A DNA stretch of 64,000 nucleotides from Marinobacter lutaoensis (GCF_001981305.1 NZ_MSCW01000001.1:558001-622000); one strand, 5' to 3'; shown: positions 19,526 to 29,762, counted from the first letter of the stretch. The notes: generated by a model from the letters alone, not told the origin. Translations and numbers: made by a program.

Positions 19526-20872
19526 ATGAAGATTACGATATTTGGCACGGGGTATGTCGGCCTGGTCACGGGCGCCTGTCTGGCGGATGTGGGGCACCAT
19601 GTCCTGTGCATGGACGTGGATCAGGCCAAGATCGACACACTCAAGAACGGCCAAATCCCGATCTATGAGCCGGGCCTCGAGGATATCGTCAAGCACACGG
19701 TAGCCGCCGGCCGGCTGGCGTTCACCACGGACACCGAGGAAGCCGTCAGGCACGGCCAGCTCCAGTTCATCGCGGTCGGTACGCCGCCGGACGAAGACGG
19801 TTCCGCAGACCTCCAGTACGTGCTGGCGGTGGCCAAGTCCATCGGCCAGTACATGGACGACTACAAGGTGGTGGTTGACAAGTCCACCGTGCCTGTCGGC
19901 ACGGGGGATAAGGTCCGGGCGATGGTGCAGGCCCAGCTCGATCATCGCGGCGTGGACCTGGAGTTCGACGTGGTGTCCAACCCCGAGTTTCTGAAGGAAG
20001 GCGCGGCGATCAACGATTTTATGAAACCGGACCGGATCGTGGTGGGCACCGACAGCGAGCGTGCTGCCGAGCTGCTGCGGGAAGTGTACTATCCGTTCAA
20101 CCGGAACCACGACCGGATGATCTTCATGGACATCCGCTCCGCGGAGCTGACCAAGTACGCCGCCAACTCCATGCTGGCCACGAAAATCAGCTTCATGAAC
20201 GAGATGGCGAACCTGGCCGAGCGGCTGGGCGCCGATATCGAGGCGGTGCGTCGTGGCATCGGCTCCGATCCCCGCATCGGTTACCACTTCATCTACCCTG
20301 GTTGCGGTTATGGCGGCTCCTGCTTTCCTAAGGACGTGCAGGCCCTGGCCCGGACGGCCAGGGACTGTGGTTACGAGGCGCGCTTGTTGAACGCGGTGGA
20401 AGCGGTGAATTACGCGCAGAAGCATGTCCTGTTCGACAAGATCAGCCATTACTTCAAGGGGGAGCTCGAAGGTCGGGTGATTGCCCTGTGGGGGTTGGCC
20501 TTCAAGCCCAATACCGACGACATGCGCGAGGCCTCGTCCCGGACCCTGATGGAGGATCTCTGGAAAGCCGGCGCCTCGGTACAGGCGTTCGATCCGGAGG
20601 CCATGGAAGAGACCCAGCGCATCTATGGTGATCAGCCGGGGCTGACCCTGTGCGGTACCAAGGAGCAGGCGCTCAAGGGGGCGGATGTGCTGGTCATCTG
20701 CACCGAGTGGAAGGAATTCCGGTCGCCGGATTTCGATGTGATTGCTCAGGCGCTGCGTGAGCCGGTGATCTTCGACGGCCGCAACCTGTATGAGCCCGAA
20801 ATGGTGGAGCGTCATGGGTTGGTCTACTACGCCATCGGGCGTGGTCGTAACCAGTTCCACTCGGCGGTATGA
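19526..20872 (+). CDS. ugd: UDP-glucose 6-dehydrogenase
   Basis: NAD-dependent four-electron oxidation of UDP-glucose to UDP-glucuronate, a precursor for capsule or lipopolysaccharide. The Rossmann motif [18 protein letters not shown] is at the N-terminus. The catalytic cysteine is in GGSCFPKD near residue 266, and the central dimerisation helix contains [17 protein letters not shown]. The length of 448 aa is typical of the class II (TuaD/RkpK) type. The UDP-sugar epimerase at 41 kb is a likely user of its product. Confidence 0.94.
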   Translation: MKITIFGTGYVGLVTGACLADVGHHVLCMDVDQAKIDTLKNGQIPIYEPGLEDIVKHTVAAGRLAFTTDTEEAVRHGQLQFIAVGTPPDEDGSADLQYVLAVAKSIGQYMDDYKVVVDKSTVPVGTGDKVRAMVQAQLDHRGVDLEFDVVSNPEFLKEGAAINDFMKPDRIVVGTDSERAAELLREVYYPFNRNHDRMIFMDIRSAELTKYAANSMLATKISFMNEMANLAERLGADIEAVRRGIGSDPRIGYHFIYPGCGYGGSCFPKDVQALARTARDCGYEARLLNAVEAVNYAQKHVLFDKISHYFKGELEGRVIALWGLAFKPNTDDMREASSRTLMEDLWKAGASVQAFDPEAMEETQRIYGDQPGLTLCGTKEQALKGADVLVICTEWKEFRSPDFDVIAQALREPVIFDGRNLYEPEMVERHGLVYYAIGRGRNQFHSAV

Positions 20873-20875
20873 GCC

Positions 20876-21298
20876 ATGGCCGGTTCCGCTTTCGTGTGTC
20901 ATGAGCGCCTGGCGGCCGACACCGTGCTGCTGGGGCTCAGTCGGCTGTGCCAGGTGCGGTTGATGAACGACCGCACCTGGCCGTGGGTACTGCTGGTGCC
21001 GGCGGTGCCCGGCATTCGGGAGATCTACGAGCTGGCACCGGATCAGCGCCAGCGGCTGATGGAGGAGTCCTGTCTTCTCGGCGAGGCCATGATGACGGCT
21101 TTCGGCGGCGACAAACTGAATGTCGCCGCGCTCGGCAACATGGTACCCCAGCTGCATTTACACCACATTGTCCGCCACCAGGGGGACCCGGCCTGGCCGG
21201 GGCCGGTCTGGGGACGGCAGGCGCCTGTGCCTTACGACGAACCGGAGCTGGCCCGGGTGCGCCAGTTGCTGGCGCCCGCCATCGAACGGCTGGCCTGA
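20876..21298 (+). CDS. HIT-family hydrolase-like protein
   Basis: A 140-aa histidine-triad family protein. The signature reads QLHLHHIVRH near residues 91-100, so the catalytic-position histidine is present but the third residue of the triad is Ile, as in the proteobacterial HIT subgroup containing the downstream DPAWPGPVWG stretch. LVPAVPGIREIYEL is also typical. Substrate unknown. It starts three bases after ugd and is probably in the same transcript, though no functional link is evident. Confidence 0.85.
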   Translation: MAGSAFVCHERLAADTVLLGLSRLCQVRLMNDRTWPWVLLVPAVPGIREIYELAPDQRQRLMEESCLLGEAMMTAFGGDKLNVAALGNMVPQLHLHHIVRHQGDPAWPGPVWGRQAPVPYDEPELARVRQLLAPAIERLA

Positions 21299-21304
21299 TC
21301 CGGG

Positions 21305-21922
21305 TCAGCCGGTTTTTTTGGCCAGGGTCTGGGACCCGACCAGGATCATCCTCAGCTCAGTCTTGAGCTTGTCCTTCAGTTCCTCCCGCTCCCTGGGCGT
21401 GGCGTCCAGGGCCTCCGCACCCTGGTTGAACACCAGGGTGACCATGGCCTCGGCCACCAGTCGGGCATCCGACAGGGGTTTGTCCTGCTCTTCGGCGAAG
21501 CGCCGGAGATCGTCGGCCAGCTCCGTGACGAAGTGGTCGATCTCTGCCTTGATGGCGGTGCGGAAGGGTTTGGAAACCCCCGTGCGCTCCCGCAGCATCA
21601 ACCGGAACAGGTTGGCGTTGTTACCAAGGTATTCCATGAAGGTGTCCACCGATGTGGCGATCGCGCTGCCATCCCGGGCAATGCGCTTGCGGGCTTGGCG
21701 CATCAGCTGGCGCAGGGCGACGCCGCCTTCGTCGACCAGCGCCAAGCCAAGCTCGTCAAGATCGGAGAAATGACGGTAGAACGAGGTGGGGGCGATGCCG
21801 GCCTCGCGGGCAACCTCGCGGAGGCTGAGGCTGCCAAATCCCCGGTCCGCACTCAGTTGGGACAGCGCCGCATCCATCAGGGCCCGTCGCGTTCGCAGTT
21901 TCTGTTCCGCCCTGGTTGACAA
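21305..21922 (-). CDS. fabR: TetR-family repressor of unsaturated fatty acid synthesis, FabR-like
   Basis: TetR-family repressor closely resembling E. coli FabR along its length: [15 protein letters not shown], then the near-identical helix-turn-helix [22 protein letters not shown], then [19 protein letters not shown] and [10 protein letters not shown]. FabR senses the saturated/unsaturated acyl balance and represses fabA/fabB. The best start is the TTG at 21922 with GGAG seven bases upstream (205 aa); an in-frame ATG at 21955 is an alternative. It is divergent from aspS. The target fab genes are outside the window. Confidence 0.88.
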   Translation of the reverse strand: MSTRAEQKLRTRRALMDAALSQLSADRGFGSLSLREVAREAGIAPTSFYRHFSDLDELGLALVDEGGVALRQLMRQARKRIARDGSAIATSVDTFMEYLGNNANLFRLMLRERTGVSKPFRTAIKAEIDHFVTELADDLRRFAEEQDKPLSDARLVAEAMVTLVFNQGAEALDATPREREELKDKLKTELRMILVGSQTLAKKTG

Positions 21923-22010
21923 GGTATGACTCCGTTCGCAGAGGAAATTCGGCATTCTAGCGGGCCGCCCGGTCAGCGTCACGCGGCACCGGATTCGCGC
22001 GCAATCACGC

Positions 22011-22039
22011 CTGATTTTCAGGGGCATTGTGTTTATAAT
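22011..22039 (+). promoter_or_regulatory. aspS promoter
   Basis: CTGATT (22011-22016) is spaced 17 bases from a perfect TATAAT (22034-22039). The expected start near 22046 leaves about 50 bases before the aspS ATG. The -35 is weak. Confidence 0.6.
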
Positions 22040-22095
22040 GGGCGGCTTTTCGAGAACGCATTACATTGCACATTTCAGACACTACGGGAACCGGT

Positions 22096-23898
22096 ATGCG
22101 CAGTCATTATTGCGGTGGGATCAACGAAGCCCACATCGATCAGGAAGTCACACTTTGCGGATGGGTACACCGCCGCCGTGATCATGGCGGGGTCATATTC
22201 CTGGATCTGCGGGATCGGGACGGCATGGCCCAAGTGGTGGTCGATCCTGACACGCCTGAGAGCTTTGCGCTGGCGGAAAAGGTACGCAGCGAGTATGTCG
22301 TCAAGGTCACGGGCCGTGTTCGCCGCCGTCCGGCCGGGACCGAGAACAGCAACATGCCGACGGGTCAGGTTGAGCTCCTGTGCAAGGAGCTGGCCATCCT
22401 GAACGCCTCCGCCACCCCGCCGTTCCCGCTGGACGAGTACGTTGACGTGGGTGAGGATGTCCGCCTGCGCTACCGTTTCGTGGACCTGCGCCGCCCGGAG
22501 ATGATCAACCGGCTGCGGTTCCGCTCCCGGGTCACCAGCTATATCCGCAACTTCCTCGACAGCCGCGGTTTCATGGACGTGGAGACCCCGATCCTGACCC
22601 GTGCCACGCCCGAAGGGGCCCGGGACTACCTGGTGCCGAGCCGGACCCACGAGGGCGCCTTCTTTGCCTTGCCGCAGTCCCCGCAGCTGTTCAAGCAGCT
22701 GCTGATGGTGGCCGGCGTCGACCGCTACTACCAGATCGCCAAGTGCTTCCGGGACGAGGACCTGCGTGCCGATCGCCAGCCGGAATTTACCCAGGTGGAC
22801 ATCGAGGCGTCGTTCATCGACGAGCAGACGCTGATGCAGCTCAACGAGGACATGATCCGATCCCTGTTCCGTGATGTGCTGTCGGTGGAGTTGCCCGAGT
22901 TCCCGCGCATGCCTTACGCCGAGGCCATGCGGCGCTATGGCAGCGACAAACCGGACCTGCGTATTCCGCTGGAGCTGGTGGATGTCAATGATCTGGTCGA
23001 GGGTGTGGAGTTCAAAGTGTTCTCCGGTCCCGCCAAGGACCCGAAAGGCCGGGTGGCGGCCCTGCGCGTGCCCAAGGGCGGCGAGCTGACCCGCAAACAG
23101 ATCGATGACTACACCCGGTTCGTGGGTATCTACGGCGCCAAAGGTCTGGCCTACATCAAGGTGAACGAGCTGGCCAAAGGCGCCGAGGGGCTGCAATCGC
23201 CCATCGTCAAGTTCCTTGGTGACGACGTGGCCCTGGCAATCATGGAACGGGTGGGCGCCGAGGATGGCGACATCGTGTTCTTCGGCGCCGATAAGGCGAC
23301 CGTGGTAAACGAGGCGCTGGGCGCGTTGCGGGTGAAGCTTGGCCACGACCTGAAGCTGCTGACCTGCGAGTGGGCGCCACTGTGGGTGGTGGATTTCCCG
23401 ATGTTCGAGGAAACCCCGGACGGTGGGCTGACCGCCATTCATCACCCGTTCACGGCACCTTCCTGCAGTCCGGAGGAGCTGGAAGCCAACCCCGCAGCGG
23501 CCCTGTCTCGCGCTTATGACATGGTGCTTAACGGCACCGAGCTGGGTGGAGGCTCCATTCGTATCCATGATGAAACCATGCAGGAAACGGTGTTCCGGAT
23601 CCTGGGGATCGACCAAGCGGAGGCCCGGGCCAAGTTTGGCTTCCTACTGGATGCCCTCAAGTTTGGTTGCCCGCCCCACGGTGGCCTTGCCTTCGGGCTC
23701 GACCGCCTGGTCATGCTGATGACCGGCGCCTCGTCGATCCGTGACGTGATCGCATTCCCGAAAACCCAGAGCGCCACCTGCCTCATGACCCAGGCGCCGG
23801 GCGAAGTGGATGAAAAGCAGCTGCGCGAGCTGCATATTCGTCTGCGGCGTTCCGCCAAGGCTGCCGAGGGCAACAAGGCGGAAGGCGACAAACCGTAA
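22096..23898 (+). CDS. aspS: Aspartyl-tRNA synthetase
   Basis: Class II synthetase charging tRNA-Asp. An N-terminal OB anticodon-binding fold (about residues 1-105) begins [10 protein letters not shown]. The catalytic core follows, with class II motif 2 as [16 protein letters not shown] near residue 220. The bacterial GAD insertion spans roughly 290-420, and motif 3 is [12 protein letters not shown] near 535. From the ATG at 22096 it is 600 aa; a TTG ten codons earlier is less likely because it lacks a ribosome-binding site. Whether it also charges tRNA-Asn cannot be told. Confidence 0.96.
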   Translation: MRSHYCGGINEAHIDQEVTLCGWVHRRRDHGGVIFLDLRDRDGMAQVVVDPDTPESFALAEKVRSEYVVKVTGRVRRRPAGTENSNMPTGQVELLCKELAILNASATPPFPLDEYVDVGEDVRLRYRFVDLRRPEMINRLRFRSRVTSYIRNFLDSRGFMDVETPILTRATPEGARDYLVPSRTHEGAFFALPQSPQLFKQLLMVAGVDRYYQIAKCFRDEDLRADRQPEFTQVDIEASFIDEQTLMQLNEDMIRSLFRDVLSVELPEFPRMPYAEAMRRYGSDKPDLRIPLELVDVNDLVEGVEFKVFSGPAKDPKGRVAALRVPKGGELTRKQIDDYTRFVGIYGAKGLAYIKVNELAKGAEGLQSPIVKFLGDDVALAIMERVGAEDGDIVFFGADKATVVNEALGALRVKLGHDLKLLTCEWAPLWVVDFPMFEETPDGGLTAIHHPFTAPSCSPEELEANPAAALSRAYDMVLNGTELGGGSIRIHDETMQETVFRILGIDQAEARAKFGFLLDALKFGCPPHGGLAFGLDRLVMLMTGASSIRDVIAFPKTQSATCLMTQAPGEVDEKQLRELHIRLRRSAKAAEGNKAEGDKP

Positions 23899-23908
23899 GT
23901 GGCAATGG

Positions 23909-23935
23909 CGGGAGTGGGGCGTGGCCCCACTCCCG
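23909..23935 (+). repeat. Intercistronic perfect hairpin between aspS and yebC
   Basis: A perfect 12-bp inverted repeat CGGGAGTGGGGC (arms 23909-23920 and 23924-23935) has a three-base GTG loop. It fills much of the 58-base gap and has no U-run, so it probably stabilises or partitions the mRNA rather than terminating it. Confidence 0.75.
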
Positions 23936-23956
23936 GACGATGGATGGAGTGTTGAT

Positions 23957-24700
23957 ATGGCGGGTCATAGCAAGTGGGCCAACATCAAGCACCGCAAGGC
24001 GGCCCAGGATGCCAAACGTGGCAAGATCTTCACCAAAATCATCCGGGAACTGACGGTGGCGGCGCGCCTTGGTGGCCCCAATCCCGAGGACAATCCGCGC
24101 CTGCGCGCCGTCGTCGACAAGGCCCTGACGGCCAATATGAAAAAAGACACCATCGAGCGGGCCATTGAGCGGGGGGCCGGTGGGGGTGACGATGGTAACT
24201 ACGAGGAGCTGACCTACGAGGGCTACGGCCCTGGCGGGGTGGCCATCTATGTCGAGGCCATGACCGATAACCGCAACCGTACCGTGGCCGAGGTCCGGCA
24301 TGCGTTTTCCAAACATGGGGGCAACCTCGGCACCGACGGCTCCGTGGCTTACCTGTTCACCAAGCAGGGGGTTATCAGTTACGGCCCCGGAGTGGACGAG
24401 GACAAACTGATGGAAGCGGCCCTGGAAGCCGGGACCGAGGACCTGGCCGCGCAGGATGACGGCTCCTTTGAAATCGTGACCGCGCCCGAGCAATTTCTGG
24501 ATGTCAAGGAAGCGCTGGTCAATGCCGGCCTGACGCCGGACAATGCGGAAGTCACCATGGTGCCGTCCACCCGGGTCGAGCTGGACCGGGACGGTGCGGA
24601 AACGATCCTCAAGCTGATCGACATGCTGGAGGATCTGGACGATGTCCAGAATGTGTATCACAACGCGGAGATTTCCGCTGAAATCATGGACTCCCTCTGA
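23957..24700 (+). CDS. yebC: YebC/PmpR family DNA-binding regulatory protein
   Basis: A 247-aa protein of the YebC/TACO1 family. It opens [27 protein letters not shown], the family hallmark, and contains [20 protein letters not shown] near residue 85. Family members are described both as DNA-binding regulators (P. aeruginosa PmpR) and, in newer work, as translation factors that act on stalling motifs. The frame is open back into aspS, but the ATG at 23957 gives the standard N-terminus. yebC-ruvC-ruvA-ruvB is a conserved gammaproteobacterial order. Confidence 0.94.
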   Translation: MAGHSKWANIKHRKAAQDAKRGKIFTKIIRELTVAARLGGPNPEDNPRLRAVVDKALTANMKKDTIERAIERGAGGGDDGNYEELTYEGYGPGGVAIYVEAMTDNRNRTVAEVRHAFSKHGGNLGTDGSVAYLFTKQGVISYGPGVDEDKLMEAALEAGTEDLAAQDDGSFEIVTAPEQFLDVKEALVNAGLTPDNAEVTMVPSTRVELDRDGAETILKLIDMLEDLDDVQNVYHNAEISAEIMDSL

Positions 24701-24717
24701 ATGGCTGGAGGCTGACC

Positions 24718-25239
24718 GTGCCGATCATTCTCGGGGTTGATCCCGGTTCCCGTATTACCGGGTACGGGGTCATACGCGCCGAGGGGCGGCTGATCGAATA
24801 CCTCGACAGCGGCTGTATCCGAGTGGGTGAGAAGCCCATGGCGGAGCGGCTTCGGGTCATTTTCCAGAGCCTGGCGACCCTGATCGGCGAGTATCGTCCC
24901 GAGGAGTTCGCCATCGAGCAGGTGTTTATGGCGCGCAATCCGGATTCCGCCCTCAAGCTGGGGCAGGCCCGGGGCGCGGCCATTGTCAGTGCCGCCACCA
25001 GCGGCCTGGCCGTTCACGAGTACTCCGCCCGTCAGGTCAAGCAAGCCGTGGTTGGCACGGGCGGTGCCGACAAGACTCAGGTTCAGCACATGGTGCAGGC
25101 CCTGCTTTCCCTTTCCCGACCTCCCCAGGCGGACGCGGCGGATGCGCTCGCGGTCGCCCTGTGTCATGCCCACATGAGTCAGAGCGTCAGACGCCTGTCG
25201 GGTGCCGGCCGGGTGCGTGGTGGCCGGGTGCGCGGGTGA
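24718..25239 (+). CDS. ruvC: Holliday junction resolvase RuvC
   Basis: Dimeric endonuclease that cuts Holliday junctions after RuvAB branch migration. The acidic catalytic set is visible: Asp in [13 protein letters not shown] (residue ~7), Glu in [11 protein letters not shown] (~67) and Asp pair in [14 protein letters not shown] (~139-142). The length of 173 aa matches E. coli. The start is GTG with GGAGG upstream. I see no LexA-type CTGT-N8-ACAG box before ruvC or ruvA. Confidence 0.95.
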   Translation: MPIILGVDPGSRITGYGVIRAEGRLIEYLDSGCIRVGEKPMAERLRVIFQSLATLIGEYRPEEFAIEQVFMARNPDSALKLGQARGAAIVSAATSGLAVHEYSARQVKQAVVGTGGADKTQVQHMVQALLSLSRPPQADAADALAVALCHAHMSQSVRRLSGAGRVRGGRVRG

Positions 25240-25272
25240 TGCGGTCACCCTGGGGCAACAAGGAGAAATCGT

Positions 25273-25905
25273 TTGATTGGTCGAATCCGAGGTGTATTGG
25301 TCGAAAAGGCCCCCGGACGGGCGCTGGTGGAGTGCGCCGGGCTGGGTTACGAAGTTGATATCCCCTATACCACCTTTTTCCACCTCCCGGAGGTGGGGCA
25401 GGAGGTCACCCTGCACACCCACTTTGCGGTGCGGGAGGATGCGCAGAGCCTCTACGGATTTGCCTCGAAACTGGATCGGGATCTGTTCCGCCTTCTGATC
25501 AAGGTCAGTGGTGTCGGGCCAAAACTGGCGGTTGGCCTGCTGTCCGGCCTGGAGGCCCGGCAGTTCATTCGCTGTGTCGAGGCGCGGGACACCAATGCCC
25601 TGGTCAAGCTGCCGGGGGTTGGGAAAAAGACGGCGGAGCGCTTACTGATTGAAATGGCGGACCGGATCGGGCAACTTGAAGGCGGGTTCCAGCACCTGTC
25701 GCAGGCAGCGACTGGTCATTCCGAGCCTGGTCCGGCGGTCGTGGCCCTGGGGCCGGACCCCCGTGAGGAGGCGGAAGCGGCGCTGATCGCGCTGGGCTAC
25801 AAGCCTCAGGAAGCCGCCAAGGCCATCAGTAAGGTGGCGGAGGAGGGCATGTCCAGTGAGGCTCTGATTCGCCTGGCCCTGAAGAACATGATTCCGGCCG
25901 GCTGA
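25273..25905 (+). CDS. ruvA: Holliday junction branch migration protein RuvA
   Basis: Tetrameric junction-binding subunit of the RuvAB motor. It starts (M)IGRIRGVLVEKAPG from a TTG with AGGAGA upstream. Domain II holds the helix-hairpin-helix pairs (FRLLIKVSGVGPKLAVGLLSG and LVKLPGVGKKTAERLLIEM), and domain III (from ~residue 160) ends with EALIRLALKNM, the RuvB-contacting region. The length of 210 aa is normal. Confidence 0.95.
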   Translation: MIGRIRGVLVEKAPGRALVECAGLGYEVDIPYTTFFHLPEVGQEVTLHTHFAVREDAQSLYGFASKLDRDLFRLLIKVSGVGPKLAVGLLSGLEARQFIRCVEARDTNALVKLPGVGKKTAERLLIEMADRIGQLEGGFQHLSQAATGHSEPGPAVVALGPDPREEAEAALIALGYKPQEAAKAISKVAEEGMSSEALIRLALKNMIPAG

Positions 25906-25964
25906 GGTTTGCGTTTGCGGTCGCGACCTGTCGCCGCAGTGGCACAACCTGTAGAGAGCGTAAC

Positions 25965-25992
25965 GTGACACCCCTGGGGGCATTAGTACAAT
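25965..25992 (+). promoter_or_regulatory. Promoter before ruvB-ybgC-tol genes
   Basis: GTGACA (25965-25970) and TACAAT (25987-25992), each five of six matches to consensus, are 16 bases apart. The pair sits within an imperfect inverted repeat (CACCCCTGGG at 25969-25978 with CCCAAGGGGTG at 26002-26012). The expected start near 26000 leaves a leader of about 57 bases before ruvB. Confidence 0.7.
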
Positions 25993-26056
25993 TGAGCGTG
26001 TCCCAAGGGGTGCCGCGACTGCGCCGGTACGAAGTTGAATCCCGAAAGGTGGGTAC

Positions 26057-27085
26057 ATGATTGAATCCGACCGACTGATCTCCGCCACGGCCGGCGATTA
26101 CGAGGAAGTCCACGACCGTGCGATCCGTCCGACCCTGCTGGCGGAGTATGTGGGGCAGCCGGCGGTGCGCGAACAGATGGAAATCTTCATCTCGGCCGCG
26201 CGGGCGCGCAAGGAAGCCCTGGATCATGTCCTGATCTTCGGCCCTCCCGGCCTCGGCAAGACCACCCTGGCGAACATCATCGCCAATGAAATGGGGGTGT
26301 CCATAAAGACCACCTCCGGTCCGGTGCTGGAAAAGGCCGGAGACCTCGCCGCCATGCTCACCAACCTCGAGGAAGGGGACGTCCTGTTCATCGATGAAAT
26401 TCATCGCCTGAGCGCCGCGGTCGAGGAAGTGCTCTATCCGGCCATGGAAGATTACCAGCTCGACATCATGATCGGTGAAGGCCCTGCCGCACGCTCCATC
26501 AAGCTGGATCTGCCGCCGTTTACCCTGGTGGGGGCAACCACCCGTGCCGGCCTGCTGACGTCACCGCTGAGGGACCGCTTCGGCATCGTTCAGCGGCTGG
26601 AGTTCTACAGTACCGAGGACCTGACCCGAATCATTCTCCGCTCCGCCCGCCTGTCCTGCGTCGACATCGACGAGGCGGGAGCCTATGAAATTGCACGCCG
26701 TTCCCGGGGCACGCCCCGGATCGCCAACCGCCTGCTGCGCCGGGTTCGCGATTTCGCGGAAGTGCGCTCCAATGGCCATATCAGCGCCGAGGTGGCCGAT
26801 CAGGCGCTGAATATGCTGAAAGTGGACAACCAGGGTTTTGACCACATGGACCGGCGCCTGTTACTGGCGATGATCGAAAAGTTCGACGGCGGGCCGGTGG
26901 GGGTCGACAGCCTGGCCGCCGCGATCAGTGAAGAGCGCGGTACCATTGAGGATGTGCTCGAACCCTTCCTGATTCAACAGGGGTTCATCGTCCGTACGCC
27001 CAGAGGGCGGATGGTAACCTCAAACGCCTACCTGCATTTTGGCGTGACGCCGCCCCGGAGTGGAGCGGAGGGGGAACGGCCTTGA
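26057..27085 (+). CDS. ruvB: Holliday junction branch migration ATPase RuvB
   Basis: Hexameric AAA+ motor of branch migration. Walker A is [13 protein letters not shown] near residue 62, Walker B is LFIDEIHRL near 112, sensor 1 is GATTRAG near 158, and the C-terminal winged helix ends with RTPRGRM. The length of 342 aa is typical. Its last codon overlaps the TTG start of ybgC, linking recombination and Tol-Pal genes in one transcript, as in many gammaproteobacteria. Confidence 0.96.
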   Translation: MIESDRLISATAGDYEEVHDRAIRPTLLAEYVGQPAVREQMEIFISAARARKEALDHVLIFGPPGLGKTTLANIIANEMGVSIKTTSGPVLEKAGDLAAMLTNLEEGDVLFIDEIHRLSAAVEEVLYPAMEDYQLDIMIGEGPAARSIKLDLPPFTLVGATTRAGLLTSPLRDRFGIVQRLEFYSTEDLTRIILRSARLSCVDIDEAGAYEIARRSRGTPRIANRLLRRVRDFAEVRSNGHISAEVADQALNMLKVDNQGFDHMDRRLLLAMIEKFDGGPVGVDSLAAAISEERGTIEDVLEPFLIQQGFIVRTPRGRMVTSNAYLHFGVTPPRSGAEGERP

Positions 27086-27531
27086 CGGCAGCACCGGTCG
27101 CGCCGGATGGATTCGAGTTGCCGGTCCGCGTCTACATCGAGGACACGGACGCCGGTGGCATCGTGTTCCATGCCAAGTATCTGCATTATATGGAGCGGGC
27201 CCGGACCGAGTGGGTCCGCAGTTGCGGCGTGGGCCTGCGGGCCGGCCTTGCGGAAAACATCAGCTACGTGGTGCAGAAGATGAACATTCATTATGTCGCG
27301 CCCGCGAGGCTGGATGACCAGCTTCTGGTCACGGCCGAGCCCACCGGATACGGCCGTGTCTGGATGGCCTTCCGGCAGCGGGTCGTGCGCGCGTCGGACC
27401 GACGCCTGTTGTGCGAGGCCGATGTGCGGGTCGCCTGCGTGGCCCTCGATACCGGCCGGCCCCGGCGTCTGCCGGATAACATGCAAGCGTTGCTGACACG
27501 GCGTGTTTCGCAACCGGACACGATTCAGTAA
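27082..27531 (+). CDS. ybgC: Tol-Pal system acyl-CoA thioesterase YbgC
   Basis: Hotdog-fold acyl-CoA thioesterase of the 4-hydroxybenzoyl-CoA thioesterase type, 149 aa. The active-site aspartate is in [27 protein letters not shown] at about residue 23. In E. coli YbgC associates with acyl carrier protein and phospholipid-synthesis enzymes at the membrane. It starts with TTG overlapping the ruvB stop and is followed 18 bases later by tolQ, the standard position at the head of the Tol-Pal genes. Confidence 0.93.
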   Translation: MTAAPVAPDGFELPVRVYIEDTDAGGIVFHAKYLHYMERARTEWVRSCGVGLRAGLAENISYVVQKMNIHYVAPARLDDQLLVTAEPTGYGRVWMAFRQRVVRASDRRLLCEADVRVACVALDTGRPRRLPDNMQALLTRRVSQPDTIQ

Positions 27532-27549
27532 ACAGCCAGGAGTTCTAAG

Positions 27550-28239
27550 GTGGAGTCAGAAGTTTCAGTCTGGTATCTCATTTCCAACGCCGGTGTGCTG
27601 GTGAAGTTGGTGATGCTGTTACTGGTGTCGGCATCGGTGATTTCATGGGCCTTGATTTTCCAACGCCTTCAGGTGTTCCGGAAGGCCAAGCGGGCGCAGC
27701 TCGCCTTCGAGGAGCGGTTCTGGTCGGGCATGGATCTGGGGCAGCTGTACCGGGAGGTCAGCGCCGATCCGACGCCGTTTTCTGGTATGGAAGCGGTGTT
27801 TCGGGCCGGATTCAAGGAGTTCTCCCGGCTGCGGCAGCAAAGCCGGGACGCCGACGCGGTGATGGAGGGAACCCAGCGTGCCATGCGCGTGGCCTTCTCC
27901 CGCGAGCAGGAACGTCTGGAAACCCACTTGCCGTTTCTTGCCACCGTGGGTTCCACCAGTCCGTATGTGGGTCTGTTCGGGACCGTGTGGGGCATCATGA
28001 ACTCCTTCCGGGGGCTGGCTCAGGTGCAGCAGGCAACCCTGGCTACGGTGGCGCCGGGCATTTCCGAGGCTCTGATCGCCACCGCGATGGGCCTGTTCGC
28101 GGCCATCCCCGCCGTCATTGCCTATAACCGTTTTTCCGCCATGTCGGATGCGCTGCTTAAGAACTACGAGACGTTCGCCGAGGAGTTCTCCAGCATCCTG
28201 CATCGTCGCGTGCACAGCAGCGAAGCGAGCGCGGCCTGA
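27550..28239 (+). CDS. tolQ: Tol-Pal system proton channel subunit TolQ
   Basis: Inner-membrane component of the Tol-Pal envelope-constriction machine; 229 aa with three hydrophobic segments (about residues 15-38, 135-158 and 168-192). Conserved TolQ elements include FLATVGSTSPYVGLFGTVWGIM and ISEALIATAMGLFAAIPAV. The start is GTG after AGGAGTTCTAAG. With TolR it converts the proton gradient into movement of TolA. Confidence 0.95.
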   Translation: MESEVSVWYLISNAGVLVKLVMLLLVSASVISWALIFQRLQVFRKAKRAQLAFEERFWSGMDLGQLYREVSADPTPFSGMEAVFRAGFKEFSRLRQQSRDADAVMEGTQRAMRVAFSREQERLETHLPFLATVGSTSPYVGLFGTVWGIMNSFRGLAQVQQATLATVAPGISEALIATAMGLFAAIPAVIAYNRFSAMSDALLKNYETFAEEFSSILHRRVHSSEASAA

Positions 28240-28270
28240 TGACTGACCACGGCAGCCGGAGGCGGATGTG

Positions 28271-28717
28271 ATGAAGGGCATGGGAATGATGCCGCAGCAG
28301 CGGCGTAAGCCAATGTCGGAGATCAACGTCGTTCCCTATATCGACGTGATGCTGGTGCTGCTGGTGATTTTTATGGTCACCGCACCGATGCTGACACAGG
28401 GTGTGAAGGTGGACCTGCCTCAGACCAGCTCCGACCCGATCCAGTCGGAGAAGGACGTAGAGTCGATTGTCGTGTCCGTGGACGCCAACGGCGCCTACTA
28501 TCTGGATGTGGGGGACAAGGGCAGCCGGCCAATGTCCCTGTCCGAATTGAGGGAGCAGGTGAGCAAGATTCTGTCCCAGCGTAGCAACAGCGAAGTGCTG
28601 GTGCGCGGCGACGAGCACGTGGACTACGGCAAGGTGGTGCGCCTGATGGCGGAGTTGCAGAGTGCCGGGGCGTCCAGCATCGGGTTGATCACGGAAACGC
28701 CCCGGGATGACGAGTGA
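28271..28717 (+). CDS. tolR: Tol-Pal system protein TolR
   Basis: ExbD/TolR family protein with one transmembrane helix holding the essential aspartate (VVPYIDVMLVLLVIFMV, near residue 24) and a periplasmic domain. GGAGG lies eight bases before the chosen ATG; a GTG immediately upstream (28268) and other ATGs within the first ten codons are possible starts. About 148 aa. The 3' end overlaps the tolA ATG by eleven bases, which suggests coupling. Confidence 0.94.
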   Translation: MKGMGMMPQQRRKPMSEINVVPYIDVMLVLLVIFMVTAPMLTQGVKVDLPQTSSDPIQSEKDVESIVVSVDANGAYYLDVGDKGSRPMSLSELREQVSKILSQRSNSEVLVRGDEHVDYGKVVRLMAELQSAGASSIGLITETPRDDE

Positions 28718-29747
28718 TCGGGAAAAGCCGGGAGTCGTCGTGACGAATCGGGAACGCAAAGTCACCAGTACCGGTACGCCGCCCTGGAAATCACCGGTGG
28801 CCCTGTCGCTGTTGTTGCATCTGGTGATCGTGCTGGTGGCGGTGACCGGTTGGACTTGGTCCAGTCCGAGCCATGAACCGCCGCCCCGGAGTATTTCCGC
28901 GCGTCTGATCTCGCAGCAGCCGGAGCCGAGTCCGGTCGTGGATACCCGGGACCAGCCTGACCGGGACCAACAGCGGCGTGCCGAACAGGAACGTCAACGT
29001 ATCGAGGAAGAACGTCGCAAGGCCGAGGAAGCGCGCCGGCAGGCTGAAGCTCAGGCCCGGGAAGTCGAGCGCCGCAAGGCAGAAGAGGAACGCAAACGTC
29101 AGGAAGCGCTGGCCCGGGAGCGGGAAGCGAAGGCCAAGGAGGCGGCCCGCCAGAAAGCGGAAGCCGAAGCCAAGGAACGGGCCCGACAGAAGGCCGAGGA
29201 AGAGCGCAAGCGCCAGGAAGACGCGAGGAAGAAAGCCGAGGAGGAGCGCCGTCGCAAGGAGGAGCAGGCACGGCGGGAGCGCGAGGAAGCCGAACGCCGC
29301 AAGGCGGAAGCGGAGCGCAAGCGCCTGGAGGCGGAGCGCCGACTCCGTGAGCAGCAGCTCGAAGCCCTGGCCGAGGAAGCCCGTCGCGCCGAGGAGGCGG
29401 AGGCCCTGCGCCAGCAACAGGCGGCGGCTGCAAAGGCTCGGGAAGCCCAGATGCTGTCTGAAAGCGAAAAGTATCAGGCGTTGATTCGCGAGCGCCTGAG
29501 CGCAGCCTGGTACCCGCCGTCCTCGGCCACGGAGGAAATGACTGCGCGGTTACAGATCACCCTGCTGCCCACAGGCGAGCTGGCAGACGTGAGACTGGTC
29601 AGCGGTAGCGGCAATGCGGCGTTCGACAACTCCGCCCTGAGCGCGGTGCGCTCGCTGAACCGCTACCCGGTGCCGGATGACCGGGAAACCTTTGAGCGCT
29701 ATTTCCGTCAGTTCACTATAGAGTTCAACCCACGCCGGTTGAGATAA
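28707..29747 (+). CDS. tolA: Tol-Pal system protein TolA
   Basis: Inner-membrane-anchored periplasm-spanning protein, 346 aa. A transmembrane anchor lies near residues 30-48. A long helical domain II covers about residues 75-250, made of Glu/Arg/Lys/Ala-rich heptad-like repeats (EERRKAEEARRQAEAQ and similar). Domain III (from ~260) is the globular part that contacts TolB/Pal and colicins or phage, ending FTIEFNPRRLR. The repeats are the family's normal architecture, richer in Glu and Arg than the Ala/Lys-rich E. coli version. Confidence 0.93.
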   Translation: MTSDREKPGVVVTNRERKVTSTGTPPWKSPVALSLLLHLVIVLVAVTGWTWSSPSHEPPPRSISARLISQQPEPSPVVDTRDQPDRDQQRRAEQERQRIEEERRKAEEARRQAEAQAREVERRKAEEERKRQEALAREREAKAKEAARQKAEAEAKERARQKAEEERKRQEDARKKAEEERRRKEEQARREREEAERRKAEAERKRLEAERRLREQQLEALAEEARRAEEAEALRQQQAAAAKAREAQMLSESEKYQALIRERLSAAWYPPSSATEEMTARLQITLLPTGELADVRLVSGSGNAAFDNSALSAVRSLNRYPVPDDRETFERYFRQFTIEFNPRRLR

Positions 29748-29762
29748 GGATTGGAACCGATC

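Noticed and set aside
20876..21298. Loss of the third histidine in the HIT motif as a dead enzyme
   Set aside because: This HxHxI pattern is normal in the proteobacterial HIT subgroup that the protein resembles.
28980..29460. Repetitive Glu/Arg/Lys/Ala-coding DNA as a tandem-repeat or horizontally acquired element
   Set aside because: It is the normal helical domain II of TolA within an intact tol-pal operon.
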